Below, one piece after another: positions 39,662-51,217 of a stretch of 52,404 bases of DNA. Made by a program: the position numbers and the translations under genes. How positions within the stretch are numbered: the stretch's first letter is position 1; each line of letters begins with the position of its first letter. The notes beneath the pieces were generated by a model that was not told the DNA's origin, searched no databases, and worked only from the letters and a program-made list of their open reading frames with translations. Source of the stretch: Ichthyophthirius multifiliis (Eukaryota > Ciliophora > Oligohymenophorea > Hymenostomatida); NCBI RefSeq assembly GCF_000220395.1, contig NW_004086065.1:1-52404 (forward strand), given 5' to 3'.

Positions 39662-42097
39662 TCAATTTTTTTTTATTTAATTTATTCCAATTGATATTTA
39701 TCTTATAATATTATCTCTATATTTTTAAAGTGCTATTCTAATGTCTTAAGGCTTTTTTTTTACTATATCTATTTATTTTTAATAAATTAAAAAAAACTTA
39801 TTCTTTTAGATAATAATAATAATAAATTAACTTATTAATAATTTAGAAAGTTCAAGTAATTCAGTATCATTTATATCATTATACCATGATTTAATAAAAA
39901 TTGCATTTTCAGGCTATAATTAAAAGTTGTATTAATTATTATCTATTATTATTGTTTTTGATAAATCTCTACCTATGCATGTTAAATCCTTTAAATATTT
40001 TTCATATTTTTATTTTTGTTCTATTTACCTTAATATGATATTGATTTTGTGCTTTGCAATGTTTTCTATATAATTTATGAGAAATTAACTCTTTTTTATC
40101 AAAAGAAGGTATAATTGAATCTGCATACTTTTTTTTGTTTTTTTATAAGTTTTTTTTTTTGAATAAAAAAATATATACAAATTTTAATCCAGCAGTAAAA
40201 ATAACAATTTCGTAAAAATTATATACTTCTTCTAAAAATTAGTTTAATCCTGGTCTTTAATTAAATTTTTTTATTCTTAATTCTATTTTTTATTTTATTA
40301 TACATAAATTTAAAATATTTCTTTTTATAACATAATGTCCCAGAGTTTCGTCCAAATCTAAAACTAGAGTATAAGGTTTTTCATTTAATTATTTTTCTGT
40401 TCTTATTGGTAAATAAGGAGGATAAACTTGCTCTGTTTCTTCTAGTGGAATTTAAATATTTTCCATATCAAAAGCATAAGAAGAATAGGCTACATCATGC
40501 ATTTCTTAGGCGGCATAAACATTCTTTATCACAGATTCCATTTGAGCACTTAACTTTTATGTCTTTAAATGATTAATATATAATTTAATTTTAATAAAAT
40601 AAAAGTATTTACTGTAAGATGTATAGCGTCATTTATCTTTTATTAAATATTAAGTTCTTGTTTATTTATTTTTATTTAAATTACAAATTTTTAAAAATAA
40701 TACTTTATATATTTTTGCGCTCTTTAATTAGAAAATTAACAACTGAAAAAATTGTTTTAAATTAGCAAAGAGGCGAATTTTTATTTGTAATTAAACTCAT
40801 ATTAATATTTCTATTTTTATAAAAAAATATTAAATTTATTTTATTATTACTTTATTATTTGATTTATGAAATTTTCTGATATTTAATTGTTTCTTTTTAT
40901 TTCCATTAATAAATCGTTATTTGAATTTCTTATTAATTTTTCTTTTATCAGTTTTTATAGATTTACTTAATATATCTTTTTTTAATAAATAAAATAAATT
41001 TAGTAATTTTTTTGTTACATTTTCTTATGTTTAGTTTGGTATTTTACCAAGTATTTAACTTATTAGTATGAAATAATTCTATTAAGTCAATTATAAAAGA
41101 TTAATTATTTAAGGGATTAAAGTTTAAAATAAACTCATTTAAATCAAAAATTGGTACTCATGCAATTTGTAAGAAATACATTAGAATAAAGATAATGAGC
41201 AAGACTTTGTTAAGAAATTTTAAATTATAGTATAATAATAATAATTTATTTATATTTCTTACATTCAATATAACACAAAAATCAATGTTTTGTTTCCATT
41301 CTTTATTTTAAAATAAAGTCTATTTTAAAAGTTTATTTTGTTTAAAAAAAAATATTTATTTTTGTTACGTTTAATCTTTCTAAATTTAGCTAAAAAAAAA
41401 TATCCCAATATTATTAGAAATCAGGATAATTAATATATTAATCTGATTAATCTGAATTAGTTGCAAACTTTATTTTTTTTTATTTAAATTAGTTATTTTT
41501 ATTTACATATAATATATGTTATAGTATATATTCTAATTAAGTTAATTTTTCTAAATCAATCTTTTTTTAATTTAATTATAAAATAATTTTTTTTAATTTT
41601 ACAAAAAATGACTAAAATTGCGTTTAATTTTAAGATTATTCATTATTTATGTTTAAATCCTATTTATTTTATATTAAAAAAGTAATTGAATATATTTGAC
41701 TATTATTTTAAAGAAATTAACATTTTCATAATAACCCTTTTAACTAAAATTTTTATATTTAGTAGATTTGTTATGTGAATGACTTAATTACATATCAATT
41801 ATTGACATATTATTATTTTCTTCATTTTCAATTATTTATTAAAGATTTCTTTTTGCAATTAAAAAAGGAGTTTTTAACTAATCTCTTTCTCTTTAAAGCT
41901 ATTTAATTAAAGGGAGATTATCGTCATATTTTTTTTTGAAATACTCTATATATGTTTTTATATATTTAATATTTTTTTTATTTAGAAATACATGTAAATC
42001 TATTTTATGAATCTTAACTATTTTTTTAAAATTAATTTATAAATTAAGGTAATTAAACTGAACTACTTTAATAACTTTTTTAACTGTTTCTGCTCAT
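39662..42097 (-). CDS. FCP1/SCP-type (HAD) phosphatase with long N-terminal region
   Basis: Ser/Thr phosphatase of the NIF/CTD-phosphatase family. The catalytic signature is TLVLDLDETLGH (DxDxT at 40344-40358), followed by RPGLNQFLEEVYNFYEIVIFTA, the join to YADSIIPSFD, KLYRKHC, LTCIGRDLSKTIIIDN and QPENAIFIKSWYND, then DTELLELSKLL and DIRIALQKYR. Exons 42097-42067, 42017-41701, 41659-41369, 41319-41263, 41204-40851, 40810-40613, 40562-40179, 40127-40029 and 39988-39662 join to 685 residues. The region before the phosphatase (about 430 residues) is basic and helical with no known domain. A shorter gene starting at ATG 40800 is possible with a different splice, but the exon from 40810 runs into the phosphatase without interruption. 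Substrates could be RNA polymerase II tail or other phosphoproteins. Confidence 0.82.
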
Positions 42098-43076
42098 TTT
42101 GTAATTTTATTTTTAGTAATAAAAAAAAAGTTTTTTTTAATACTATTATAGTTAAGTATTTAAATTAAATATGATTATTTTTAATAAGTAAAATATAAAT
42201 AATTTTTTTTTAAATTTTATACAAATATATAAATAAATAAAAATTATTAATTTTTATTTTTTAATTAAAAATATTAAATTAATATTTAAAACATACTATA
42301 TAATTAATTTAAATTAAATATGTAAAATCATATATAAATTCTATTTAAATAGTAAACTTATTTAGAAAATTATTTAAAAATTTATATTTTTGTTAATATT
42401 CTAAAAATTTTAGTATTATTTCATTTTTGATATTTTTTTGTATTTAAATTAAATGTTGATATTTTTAAATTAAAAAAATAGAAAGTAAAAATAAAATTAA
42501 TATAATTCTATAAATTAAAAATAAAATTATTTATGATTAAATTCATATGAGATGATTTTTTAGTTAACATAAAATATTATTATTAATTTGTTTTGCTTAA
42601 TTCGATAATTTATTTTAATAAAAGTACTCATTCATTATATTTATTCGAAATGTATTCTTCATTTTATCAATAATAAAAATATGATTTAATTTATAATTTA
42701 GAAGTTAGTAAAATAAAGAATAGTAAGAAAATTCAAATTAATTTAAATAGAAGGTACATAAAATAAGCTACTAAATGAATAAAAATATTAAATACTAATA
42801 AAATAGTAATTTTAAAGAACTACTTATTTTTATCTGTTATTTTTAAAAATATAAATTAAAAAACAAATCTATATTAATAAAAATAAAATAAATGAAAAAA
42901 TAAATAAAAATTAAAAATAAAAAATTAAAAAAATATATTAAATATATAAATTAATTTTTTAATATATAATTCTTTATACAATTAAAGAATAATTATACTT
43001 ATAAAAACATAAAAAAAAAAAACTAAAATAAAATCATTTTTAATAGAGTAAATAATATATATTCAAATAATTTTTG
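42098..43076. other. Divergent intergenic region
   Basis: About 1 kb between phosphatase (-) and histidine kinase (+), so it carries both upstream regions. A+T-rich, with no coding signal and no recognisable element. Confidence 0.65.
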
Positions 43077-46000
43077 ATGAATAATATAAATTCTATTATT
43101 TCCTAAGAGAAATATAATAAATATAAAATAAACAATATTTTTTTAACCATAATTTCTTTAACTTACTTAATTTATAATGTTTTAATAATTTATTTAAATG
43201 AGACATAGAAATTAAATTTTATTTTAAAAATTTGCTTTTGCATATTTTTGATTATAGTAATAAACCTCTAAAACTTTTTTAAATGTGTATAAATATTTTT
43301 ATGTAAATCTTTATTATTTTAGATGATATCTTAGTTTTTTTCGATAATATTTTTTATAATAATTTTAAATTTGGATATATAATTATCAGAAGAAGAAATA
43401 AATAAATTATAAAAACAAAGTATAGTATATTAATAGATGTAAATAGCAATTTTTATCTTAATTTTAACTATAAAAAATATTGGATTATAAATAATAATTA
43501 TATGCATACATTAAATCTACTTTATTTATTATAGATAATAAATTTTTAAATAAGAAATAATAAAATAGATTTTCTTTTTCTTTTTTATTTTGATAACTTA
43601 TTCATTTAAATTTTTATAATAAAAACAAAGATAAAAAAAAAAAAATTATAAACTAAATTTAGATTAAGTTTTAGCAAAAGTTTAAACTAAAATGATATTC
43701 CTTAAATACATAATATATAAAATGTAAATTTACCTATAAATATTTCCCAAATATATTAATTTAATAATTCTTAATTTAATATTTCGAGTAGATGCTTTAG
43801 TGATAGAAATCACGTTTTTAGTTAAGGAAATTAAACTTTTTAATTTTAAAGGAGAAAAAAAAGATTCACTTCTTAATTTTAGAAGCAAAATATGACAAAT
43901 AGAGCTAATTTTGCTGGTACAAATACTTAAAGAGAGATTATATAGAAAAATCAATTATGTCAATTTTAATAAATATAATAAAATACTTAATAAAATTTTA
44001 ATAATGAAACATTTATATAGGTTGGAATTCAAAAATAATAAAATACATCTAAATAGAAACCTTTATAAAAGGAAGTTCATTTAATGAATTTATCTAAAAA
44101 TTATGATAAAATAAAAATTAATAAATAACTTGAAGAAGCGAAAATAACAAAAGAAAATGTTGTTTAAGATAATCTTTAAAAACCATAAAATTAAGAAAGT
44201 GCCACTTTAATATAATCTAATAAATTATTTTGTTATGATTTAAACAAAATATATTAAATTTATTTTAATTTTCTGCCTGAAGGGTAATAAAAAAATAATA
44301 AAGTTTATATAAAAAAAATATAATTAAATAAATAGTGTTATGATAATTGATTGCGAATTAAATTTATTATATAATAATAATTCAGTTGAATTAATATTTG
44401 GAACTAATTTCTAAGAAGAGATAAAAAGCTAATTTTTAGGCTTATAAAAAATCAAAGTAAAAGAAGAAATAGATTAAAACAGACCATAAAGAAAGAATTA
44501 AAAATCAAGTTTAGAATCTTTTATGACTACAAATCCTTTTAATTTTTAATATGAAAGTAAATTAGTGGAATCTTAAAATTTATAAGAAGATTATTATTGT
44601 TAAAATAAATTTAAAAATGTTAAAAAAGTATTTTTTAGTAATTTACATAAGACTTCTTAGAATTCGATAATTTTAAATAACGAATTATTAACTGAATATT
44701 AAGAAAATGTAATTAATATTAACCAAATAGAAGCTTAAGAAATTACTTTAAAACTTGAAATTTAAAATATAATTACTAATTTGAATAAAAAAATAGTTTC
44801 CTTAAATAATGAATATGAGAGTACTCAAATTTTAAATGAAAATATAATTTTTTATACGAAGATTGAATAAAAGAAATTTACTTTAGAAGATAATAATTAA
44901 TTTAATAAAACTAGATAATTTTAAGTATCTTTATTTCCTTAAATTATTCAAAAAAATATTTACATATTTATTATGTTGAGAGATATTACTCATAGATTTT
45001 ACATAAATTAATTAAAAATAGGAAACCATAATAAATAAAATACCGTTTCTTATTTATCTCATGAAATAAGAAACCCTTTAAGTTGCATTATAAATATTTT
45101 GGAGTCAACTTGTTTAGATTTAAATATTAAAACATAAGTGAAGACTTTTACAAACAAGTAATTGGAAGAAATAAATAGTAATTTAAAGATGTGTATTTTT
45201 AATTCAAAATATATATTAAATTTATCGAATGATTTTTTAGATATGGCAAGGTTAAATACCGATTAATTTAAAATAAATATTAAGCAATTCAACCTAGTAG
45301 AATTAATGAAAGAAGTTCAGAAACTTTTCCTTTTATAAGCCTAGAAATAACAAACTTAAATTGTTGTAGAAAACGAAGCTATTAACGATAACTAAAATAT
45401 GATTTAGTCAGATTTCGAAAGGGTTAAATAAGTACTTATTAATTTAGTTTCTAATGCTTTAAAGTTTACTATTAATGGTTTTGTTTATATTTCAGCCAAT
45501 TATGTGTCTGTCAATCAAATTAAAATTAAAATAAAGGATGCCGGAATTGGTATTGAGTAAGATAAAATCGAATAATTATTTAAAGCTTTTGGAAAAATAG
45601 AAAATGATTAAATGAATTAGAATGGAGTTGGGTTGGGCCTTTTAATTTCGAATCTTATTACTTATAAATTAAATAATTTAAACAAAGGCATTTAGGTTAT
45701 TAGTGAATAAGGGAAAGGATCTACTTTTTCATTTTTTATTACTGATAATAGTAATAATGATTTTTAAGAAATGTAAAGTGATGCGTGTGAAAATAGCGAA
45801 ATTTAAGAAAATAAATTTGTTTAATAGGTTTACGTGTTTGACTATTATACAAAACATTAAAATAATTTACTAATGAGAAATTCTTTAATAAAAAACTCTG
45901 ATAATAATGATTTTTCGACAAAAACTGAATTAAATAATAAATAAATAAAAGTGCTTATTATTGATGATAATATATTTTGTTGTTATGCGCTTTAAAATAT

Positions 46001-46340
46001 TATTTAAAAAATATTTGGTCTTTCTTGTACGTTTTCTTTAAGTGGCGATTAGGCTGTGGATGTTATATAAGATTAATTTTTTAAGTCTAATGAAGTTTTT
46101 TAATTTATTTTCTTGGATATTAATATGCCAAGGATTGATGGATTTTAAACTTGTAAATTAATTAGAGAGTTTTATTAGAAAGTGGGTATTTAATGCTTTG
46201 TTTTAGCTTGTACTGGGTTTGAATATAAATAAAGTAATTATGATATGAATAATAATTTTGATGATTTTTTAACTAAGCCTGTAATTAAAGAATAACTTAT
46301 TTATCTTTTCAAAAAATATAATATTAAATCTATTTATTGA
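43077..46340 (+). CDS. Membrane hybrid histidine kinase with receiver domain
   Basis: Two-component phosphorelay sensor. From ATG 43077 an open frame encodes about six hydrophobic segments (NNIFLTIISLTYLIYNVLII; KICFCIFLIIVINL; FFSIIFFIIILNL). A PAS-like domain starts at LPEGVMIIDCELNLLYNNNS after intron 44284-44335 and ends at FIMLRDITHRF. The kinase core is complete: H-box YLSHEIRNPL (His codon at 45060), N-box NLVSNALKF, G1 DAGIGIEQD, F-box LFKAFGKIEND and G2 GVGLGLLIS. The receiver has IKVLIIDDN, the phospho-acceptor in FIFLDINMPRIDG (Asp codon at 46116), Thr in LACTGFEY and Lys in FLTKP. The protein stops just after the receiver. The exon structure between about 43810 and 44150 is not resolved: an in-frame TGA near 43896 must be spliced out. 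Confidence 0.88.
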
Positions 46341-46485
46341 TACTTTATTTTTTCATAATAATATTTGTATTATTTTGGTGTTTTTTTTATTTTAATAAAA
46401 AAAATATAATTAATAATACATAGTAAGATTTTATTTTAAAAAAAAATATATCTCAATTATTAAAAATATATATATATTTAATTTA

Positions 46486-47619
46486 ATGGATTAAAAAAAC
46501 ACAAGTAATTAATAAAATAATGTAAATTACTTAAAGTATACTTCATATGCTAGTGCTTTAGCAGGAATTTCAACAAAATTTATAATACACCCATTAGATA
46601 CATTAAAAAATAAAATATAAGTTAGAAAAAAAAAAAAAAAAATATCAAGAAAAATGTAAAAATTTAATAGATACAAACATAAAAATCGCATTTAAAAGAT
46701 TTAAAACGCCATTTATTATTATAAAAAACAAAAGAAACTTTTAAAAATGAGGGAATTCGAGGATTTTATAAAGGAGTAGGAATATCATCAGTTAAAATAA
46801 AATAAAAAATAATAATAAAAAACATATAAAGTTAGGTTCTGTACCTGCATTTTCTTTATTTATGACTACATATGAATGGACAAAAAAGAAAATATCTTAA
46901 GATAATAATATTTTGAGTAAAAATAAATTCGTAATGCATATGATTTGTGGTTTTAATGCGGAATTAGTAAGCTGTATTTTATGGCTTCCTATTGATGTGA
47001 TTAAAGAAAGACTTTAAGTTTAATAAAATATTAAACTCTATAATTATAAAAATTCAATAAATGCAGCCTATGTTATCATTTAAAAAGAAGGAATTTTAGG
47101 ATTATATACTGTAATTTATTTTCTTTTATAAAAATATTATTGTTTATATGTGTAAAGGGATTTGGAGCTACACTAGTTTCTTTCGGGACTTCTATTGCTT
47201 TACATTTTGCCTTTTATGAAAAACTTAAAGGTAATTCTTTTTTAAAAAGAAAAATTAATTATTATTTTATATATATAAAAATAGAATTTTTTTGTGAAAA
47301 TCCTGATAAGATTAGCTTTAGTTAAAGTAGCCTTTTAGCTGGATTAGCGGGTATTATTTCAAGTACTTTAAGTAATCCGTTTAGTATATCTAAATTAAGA
47401 ATTTAAGTATAATAAATAGAGAGCAAAAATAGCTTCAGGTATAAAAATATATTTCATGGTGTTTATCTTATTCACACTTAAGAGGGATTTTTAGCACATT
47501 TTAAAGGTTTAAGTGCAAAAATTCTAACTAATACTCCTTAAAAATCTATTTCAATAAGTATAACAGAATATTTTAGGTAGATATTATTAAATAATTAGTA
47601 TAAAAATATTTAAAATTGA
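46486..47619 (+). CDS. Mitochondrial carrier family (SLC25) protein
   Basis: Inner-membrane metabolite transporter with the three-fold repeated structure of about 100 residues each. Exons 46486-46620, 46671-46790, 46832-47110, 47158-47230 and 47285-47619 join to 313 residues, the standard length. Carrier signatures after odd-numbered helices are HPLDTLKNKIQ (repeat 1), LPIDVIKERLQVQ (repeat 2) and NPFSISKLRIQVQ (repeat 3). The last has Phe-Ser in place of the acidic residue, so the matrix salt-bridge network is incomplete. Second-half motifs EGIRGFYKGVG, EGILGLYTGFGATL and EGFLAHFKGLSAKI mark the even helices. The first two repeats fit an S-adenosylmethionine/coenzyme-type carrier as well as others, and the substrate cannot be assigned. 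It follows the histidine kinase by 145 bp. Confidence 0.92.
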
Positions 47620-47663
47620 TATTATTTATGTGTAAACATAAAAAATATAAATATATATATATA

Positions 47664-47702
<39 letters not shown>

Positions 47703-47740
47703 TTAAACAAATTTTTTTTATAAAATATATATTTTAATTG

Positions 47741-48744
47741 TCAGTCAATATTCATTTCAATCTAATACTATTCAAGATTTTTTCTATTTTTTTCCATTAC
47801 TAATAAATATTAATCTTTACTTAAACCTTTATTATTGAAATAACTACCAAACTATTAACAAATAGCATTAACCTTATTAATAGTAGAATCTTTAAACTCC
47901 ATTTTTAATAGAACTCTATCGATTTCCTAAAACAGTAATTTCTCCATCCTCGTTTTCATCTAAAATATTAAATATCATTCCTGAAAAAACATCCCATTTC
48001 TTCTAATCTTAAGAAATATATTCTAAAAATGAATTTTTTTGATTATTTTAAGCCTTATCTAAATACTCTTCCTTTGTAAATTCCAAATTAAAATGCCATA
48101 TAATCTATAATATCTTCTGTACATTTTTTATTTTAATAATCCATTTTCTTGAATTCGTTTTCAGGTATTTTCGCCTTTAAAGCAATTCTCACATTTTCCA
48201 TAATTTCTTCAAATTTTTTAAAATCGAATTCTTAAGCATCCTTTCCCCCAGCAATCTTTTTAAATAAATTATTCTAAAATTTCTTTAATTCGACCAAATC
48301 CTCATCATCTTCCCAATATGCTAGTTTATCCATGTTATTTTGCCATTCACTTTTGCTTATTTTTCCATCCATATTTTCATCTCTTATATCAAAATAACCT
48401 TTTATAAGATTTTCCATATTCTGTCTTCTCTTAATATATAGGATAGTGAATTTTTTCCTTCTTCATTTAACTCATCGACTGCTTTTGCTTAATATTTATC
48501 TTGTTCAACCATAAGTATATACCGTATATGATCATTAAATTCTAAAGTTTTTCTTAAGTTTTAAGCTATTATTTTATTCGTTAATAATAATTTCATTTTT
48601 TATTCTTCACTATATTTTTAATATATTGGCTTTTACATTACTTTCACCATATATTATTATCAACACTAAAAAAAATAATAATCCTAATGATGAACATATT
48701 TTGAATTGCTTTATTCCTGTGCTTTATTTTCTACTTCTTCCCAT
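47741..48744 (-). pseudogene. EF-hand calcium-binding protein, membrane-anchored, with frame breaks
   Basis: Reads as a calumenin/calcyphosin-like EF-hand protein whose frame is interrupted. The N-terminus MGRSRKQSTGIKQFK is followed by a hydrophobic helix (CSSLGLLFFLVLIIIYGES), a signal anchor. EF-hand loops are visible as FDIRDENMDGKISKSEWQ and NILDENEDGEIT. Between them lie helices such as DAQEFDFKKFEEIMENVRIA, and the end reads QYLLVMEKNRKNLEQYQIEM before TGA at 47741. An intron can explain one frame change near 48640, but changes near 48430, 48092 and 47925 fall at places without usable GT-AG pairs, two of them at short T or G runs. Either the gene is decaying or the sequence has single-base errors. 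Strong codon structure elsewhere favours a recent event or errors over an old pseudogene. Confidence 0.6.
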
Positions 48745-49241
48745 TTTTATCTTAATTTTAAATTATATATTAAATTAAAAAATTAAAATTTTCTTTTTAA
48801 ATATTTTATATATATTTTTTCTATATACGATATATATAAAGGCTTTTTTATTTTTTTTAAATATATATAATAATTTTTATAAAGTTATTTAATTTTTTTA
48901 TAATAAATCTTTTAATTATTATTTTATTTATTTTCTAATTTCATTTTTTTTTTCGATATACGTTTATTAATATTTTTAGTATATAAATCTATAAAACTGC
49001 TATTTGATAATTATTAAAAATATATTTATTAAAATTATCTCTTTAAATGTTTAGAATTTTAATATAAAAGAAATTAAAATTATCTTCTTTAGTCATTTTT
49101 ATGAACAAAATAAAAAGCAAGGATAGTTTTATATATTTTTTAAAAATAATATTTTTTTTTTAACATAATATAAATGAAAAAAAAAATACAAAATTTTCTA
49201 TTATTTTATAAATAATAATCATATATATTAAAATGCTTAAT
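48745..49241. other. Intergenic, no gene seen
   Basis: About 500 bp of A+T between two minus-strand genes. No coding pattern. Confidence 0.7.
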
Positions 49242-51217
49242 TCATTTTATTTAAAAAAACTAATGAGATTACTTATGGCAAAATTAAAATTAAGAAGGTA
49301 GCTTGATAATATTTTCTTTTTAATGACAACCTTCACATAAATATAAATTAAAGCATTCTTAACATTTTTATACAACACAATCAAACAAATCTTTCTGACA
49401 AGGAATATTTGAACATTTTAGCTATAATTTATAAATTAATATTTAAAATTAGAAATTATTTAAAAAAAAAATACTTTTAATTTATATTCTTAATTAGGTA
49501 ATTCATTTACTATTTACAGTTTATGATCAGGTTTATGCTATTCATTTTATAATTCAGTAGGTTTACACTAGAAGAAACATTCCTAACCTTTTTTATAATA
49601 TTTTTTAAATTAAAAAATAGATATATAATTTACAAATTCTTATTGAATTATTATTATTATTTTTGATATTTTAAATACTTATATTATTTACAGAATTATT
49701 ATTAATACTTAACTATTAACAAGTAATACATGTAAAATAAATTCCAATAATAGGAATTTTATTGCAATTAGTGCATTAAATATTATAAAAAATAGGAATA
49801 TTTTTTAAACTCTAATTATCAAGTTCATCCTCAACATGCTAAACTTATATCCAACCTTTTCTAATTTTGATATTTTAAGAAAAAAGTTCTAATTTTTTGC
49901 TTCCAGGCATTAAATAATCAACAATCTCATAAATTTCTTCTGGACATTAAATATTTTTTTATTCTTTTGCAAAAATAACATTATTTGATATTTTTGATTT
50001 ATATTCTATTCTCTTAGAATTTATTTTTTTCTTTACTCCTACCATGCAAATTTATTATGAATTCAATAAATATTTATCCATTTTATTTTCAATACACATA
50101 GTACCTGATTCCTATATTTTAAATAATTAACTAATTATATACAAATATAAATATCTTTTTTTTACTTAATTTAATTTCACCCACACTATTTAATCAATTA
50201 CTTCATATCCCCATTTACCCATAATTTCATAAGCAGTAGCTATTGGTAGTTCTTTTATCCAGAAAAATAAAAAGCCTTTATCTGATAAAAGTTCTACTTT
50301 TAAATCTACTATTTCGTTAACATTTAATACATCATTTATATTAGGATTTAGTAAAATAGCTTTTTTATATTTATTGATAAAAAATATATTAAATTTTTAC
50401 TATAATAATTTACAGTCAAAATAGTCTATTTTATCTATAATATAACTAAAGTCAAAATATCTTATATCGCACTATATTAAATTTTATTTTTATTTTGTTT
50501 CTTCGTTTCTTTAATTATTTTTCTATTAATCCTTTTTTTATTCAAAATTCTTATTTAAATCATTTAAACTTATTAAATACGGATTGTTTTGTTATTAATT
50601 ATTATTTTATTTATTATTATTTCTTGATTATCTAACTTATTTTAATTAGGGATTTTTTTTTTTATTAAATCTTAACAATTTCTTTGTATTTTTAATTTTA
50701 ATAAAATTAATAATATTTAAAATTTTATAACTTTTTTAGAATTTTATCTTTTTTTTTTATTTTCTTTTCTTTAGTTCCTATTTAATCATCTTTTATTTAA
50801 AAATAAAATATTCAATTAAGCAAAGAAAAGATAAAAAAATAAAATTAGTAAAGTGATACCAAGTAAAATATAATAAAATTAAATTTTAGTTAAAATAAAA
50901 TGGTTTAATTTAAAAAAATATTTATTATAAATAAATATTATATTTATATTTTTGTTAATTTTTACCAATGTCATATTTAATAAATTGTTTTCTTTTCCTT
51001 TTTCCTTAAAGTATATTTTATTGATTGTGATAATTTTTAACCCTTTTGTATTCTATTTTTTTATTTTATTCTTCTGAATTATTTTGATTGGAATAATCAT
51101 CTTCATCTGATTCATCTGAATTCTAAATTTATCGAGTTAAATATTTCTAGATAAAAATATATATAATGTAAATTAATAAAAAAATAAATGAATATCTTTG
51201 CATACCTTTTTACTCAT
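49242..51217 (-). CDS. MT-A70 methyltransferase homologue without DPPW, fused to ZZ-like zinc fingers
   Basis: MT-A70 proteins methylate adenine N6 in RNA or DNA; ciliates use several for 6mA in DNA. Start MSKK at 51217, then intron 51147-51205 and an acidic/basic stretch (NSDESDEDDYSNQNNSEEQN). The fold begins NPYLISLNDLNKNF, CDIRYFDFSYI, and continues FLFFWIKELPIATAYEIMGK, EVIDQIVWVKLNQ, ESGTMCIENKM, KISNNVIFAKEQKN and CPEEIYEIVDYLMPGSKKLE, ending IRKGW. At the catalytic position FDSILLNPNI (50337-50348) replaces DPPW, so it is probably an inactive partner like METTL14 or ciliate MTA9. The C-terminus adds zinc-finger pairs: QCTNC...CITC, ICQECFFQC with HKPDH, and CSNIPC...KCQEC...CEGCHQK, resembling ZZ fingers. 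Introns 50360-50413, 50112-50165, 49588-49633 and 49422-49474 close the frame at 569 residues. ATG 50789 is an alternative start. Confidence 0.85.

Noticed and set aside
40797-40800. Two overlapping genes sharing ATGA
   Set aside because: A stop-start overlap looked striking, but a GT-AG intron at 40811-40850 joins the upstream exons directly into the phosphatase frame and the total length is a multiple of three.
47922-47928. A 7 bp intron (GTTTTAG) in the EF-hand gene
   Set aside because: Removing it restores the EF-hand frame, but no spliceosomal intron is that short. A single-base change is more likely.
50789-51217. Separate small acidic protein upstream of the MT-A70 gene
   Set aside because: Its frame has no TGA and runs without a break into the MT-A70 frame, so a single gene starting at 51217 is simpler.
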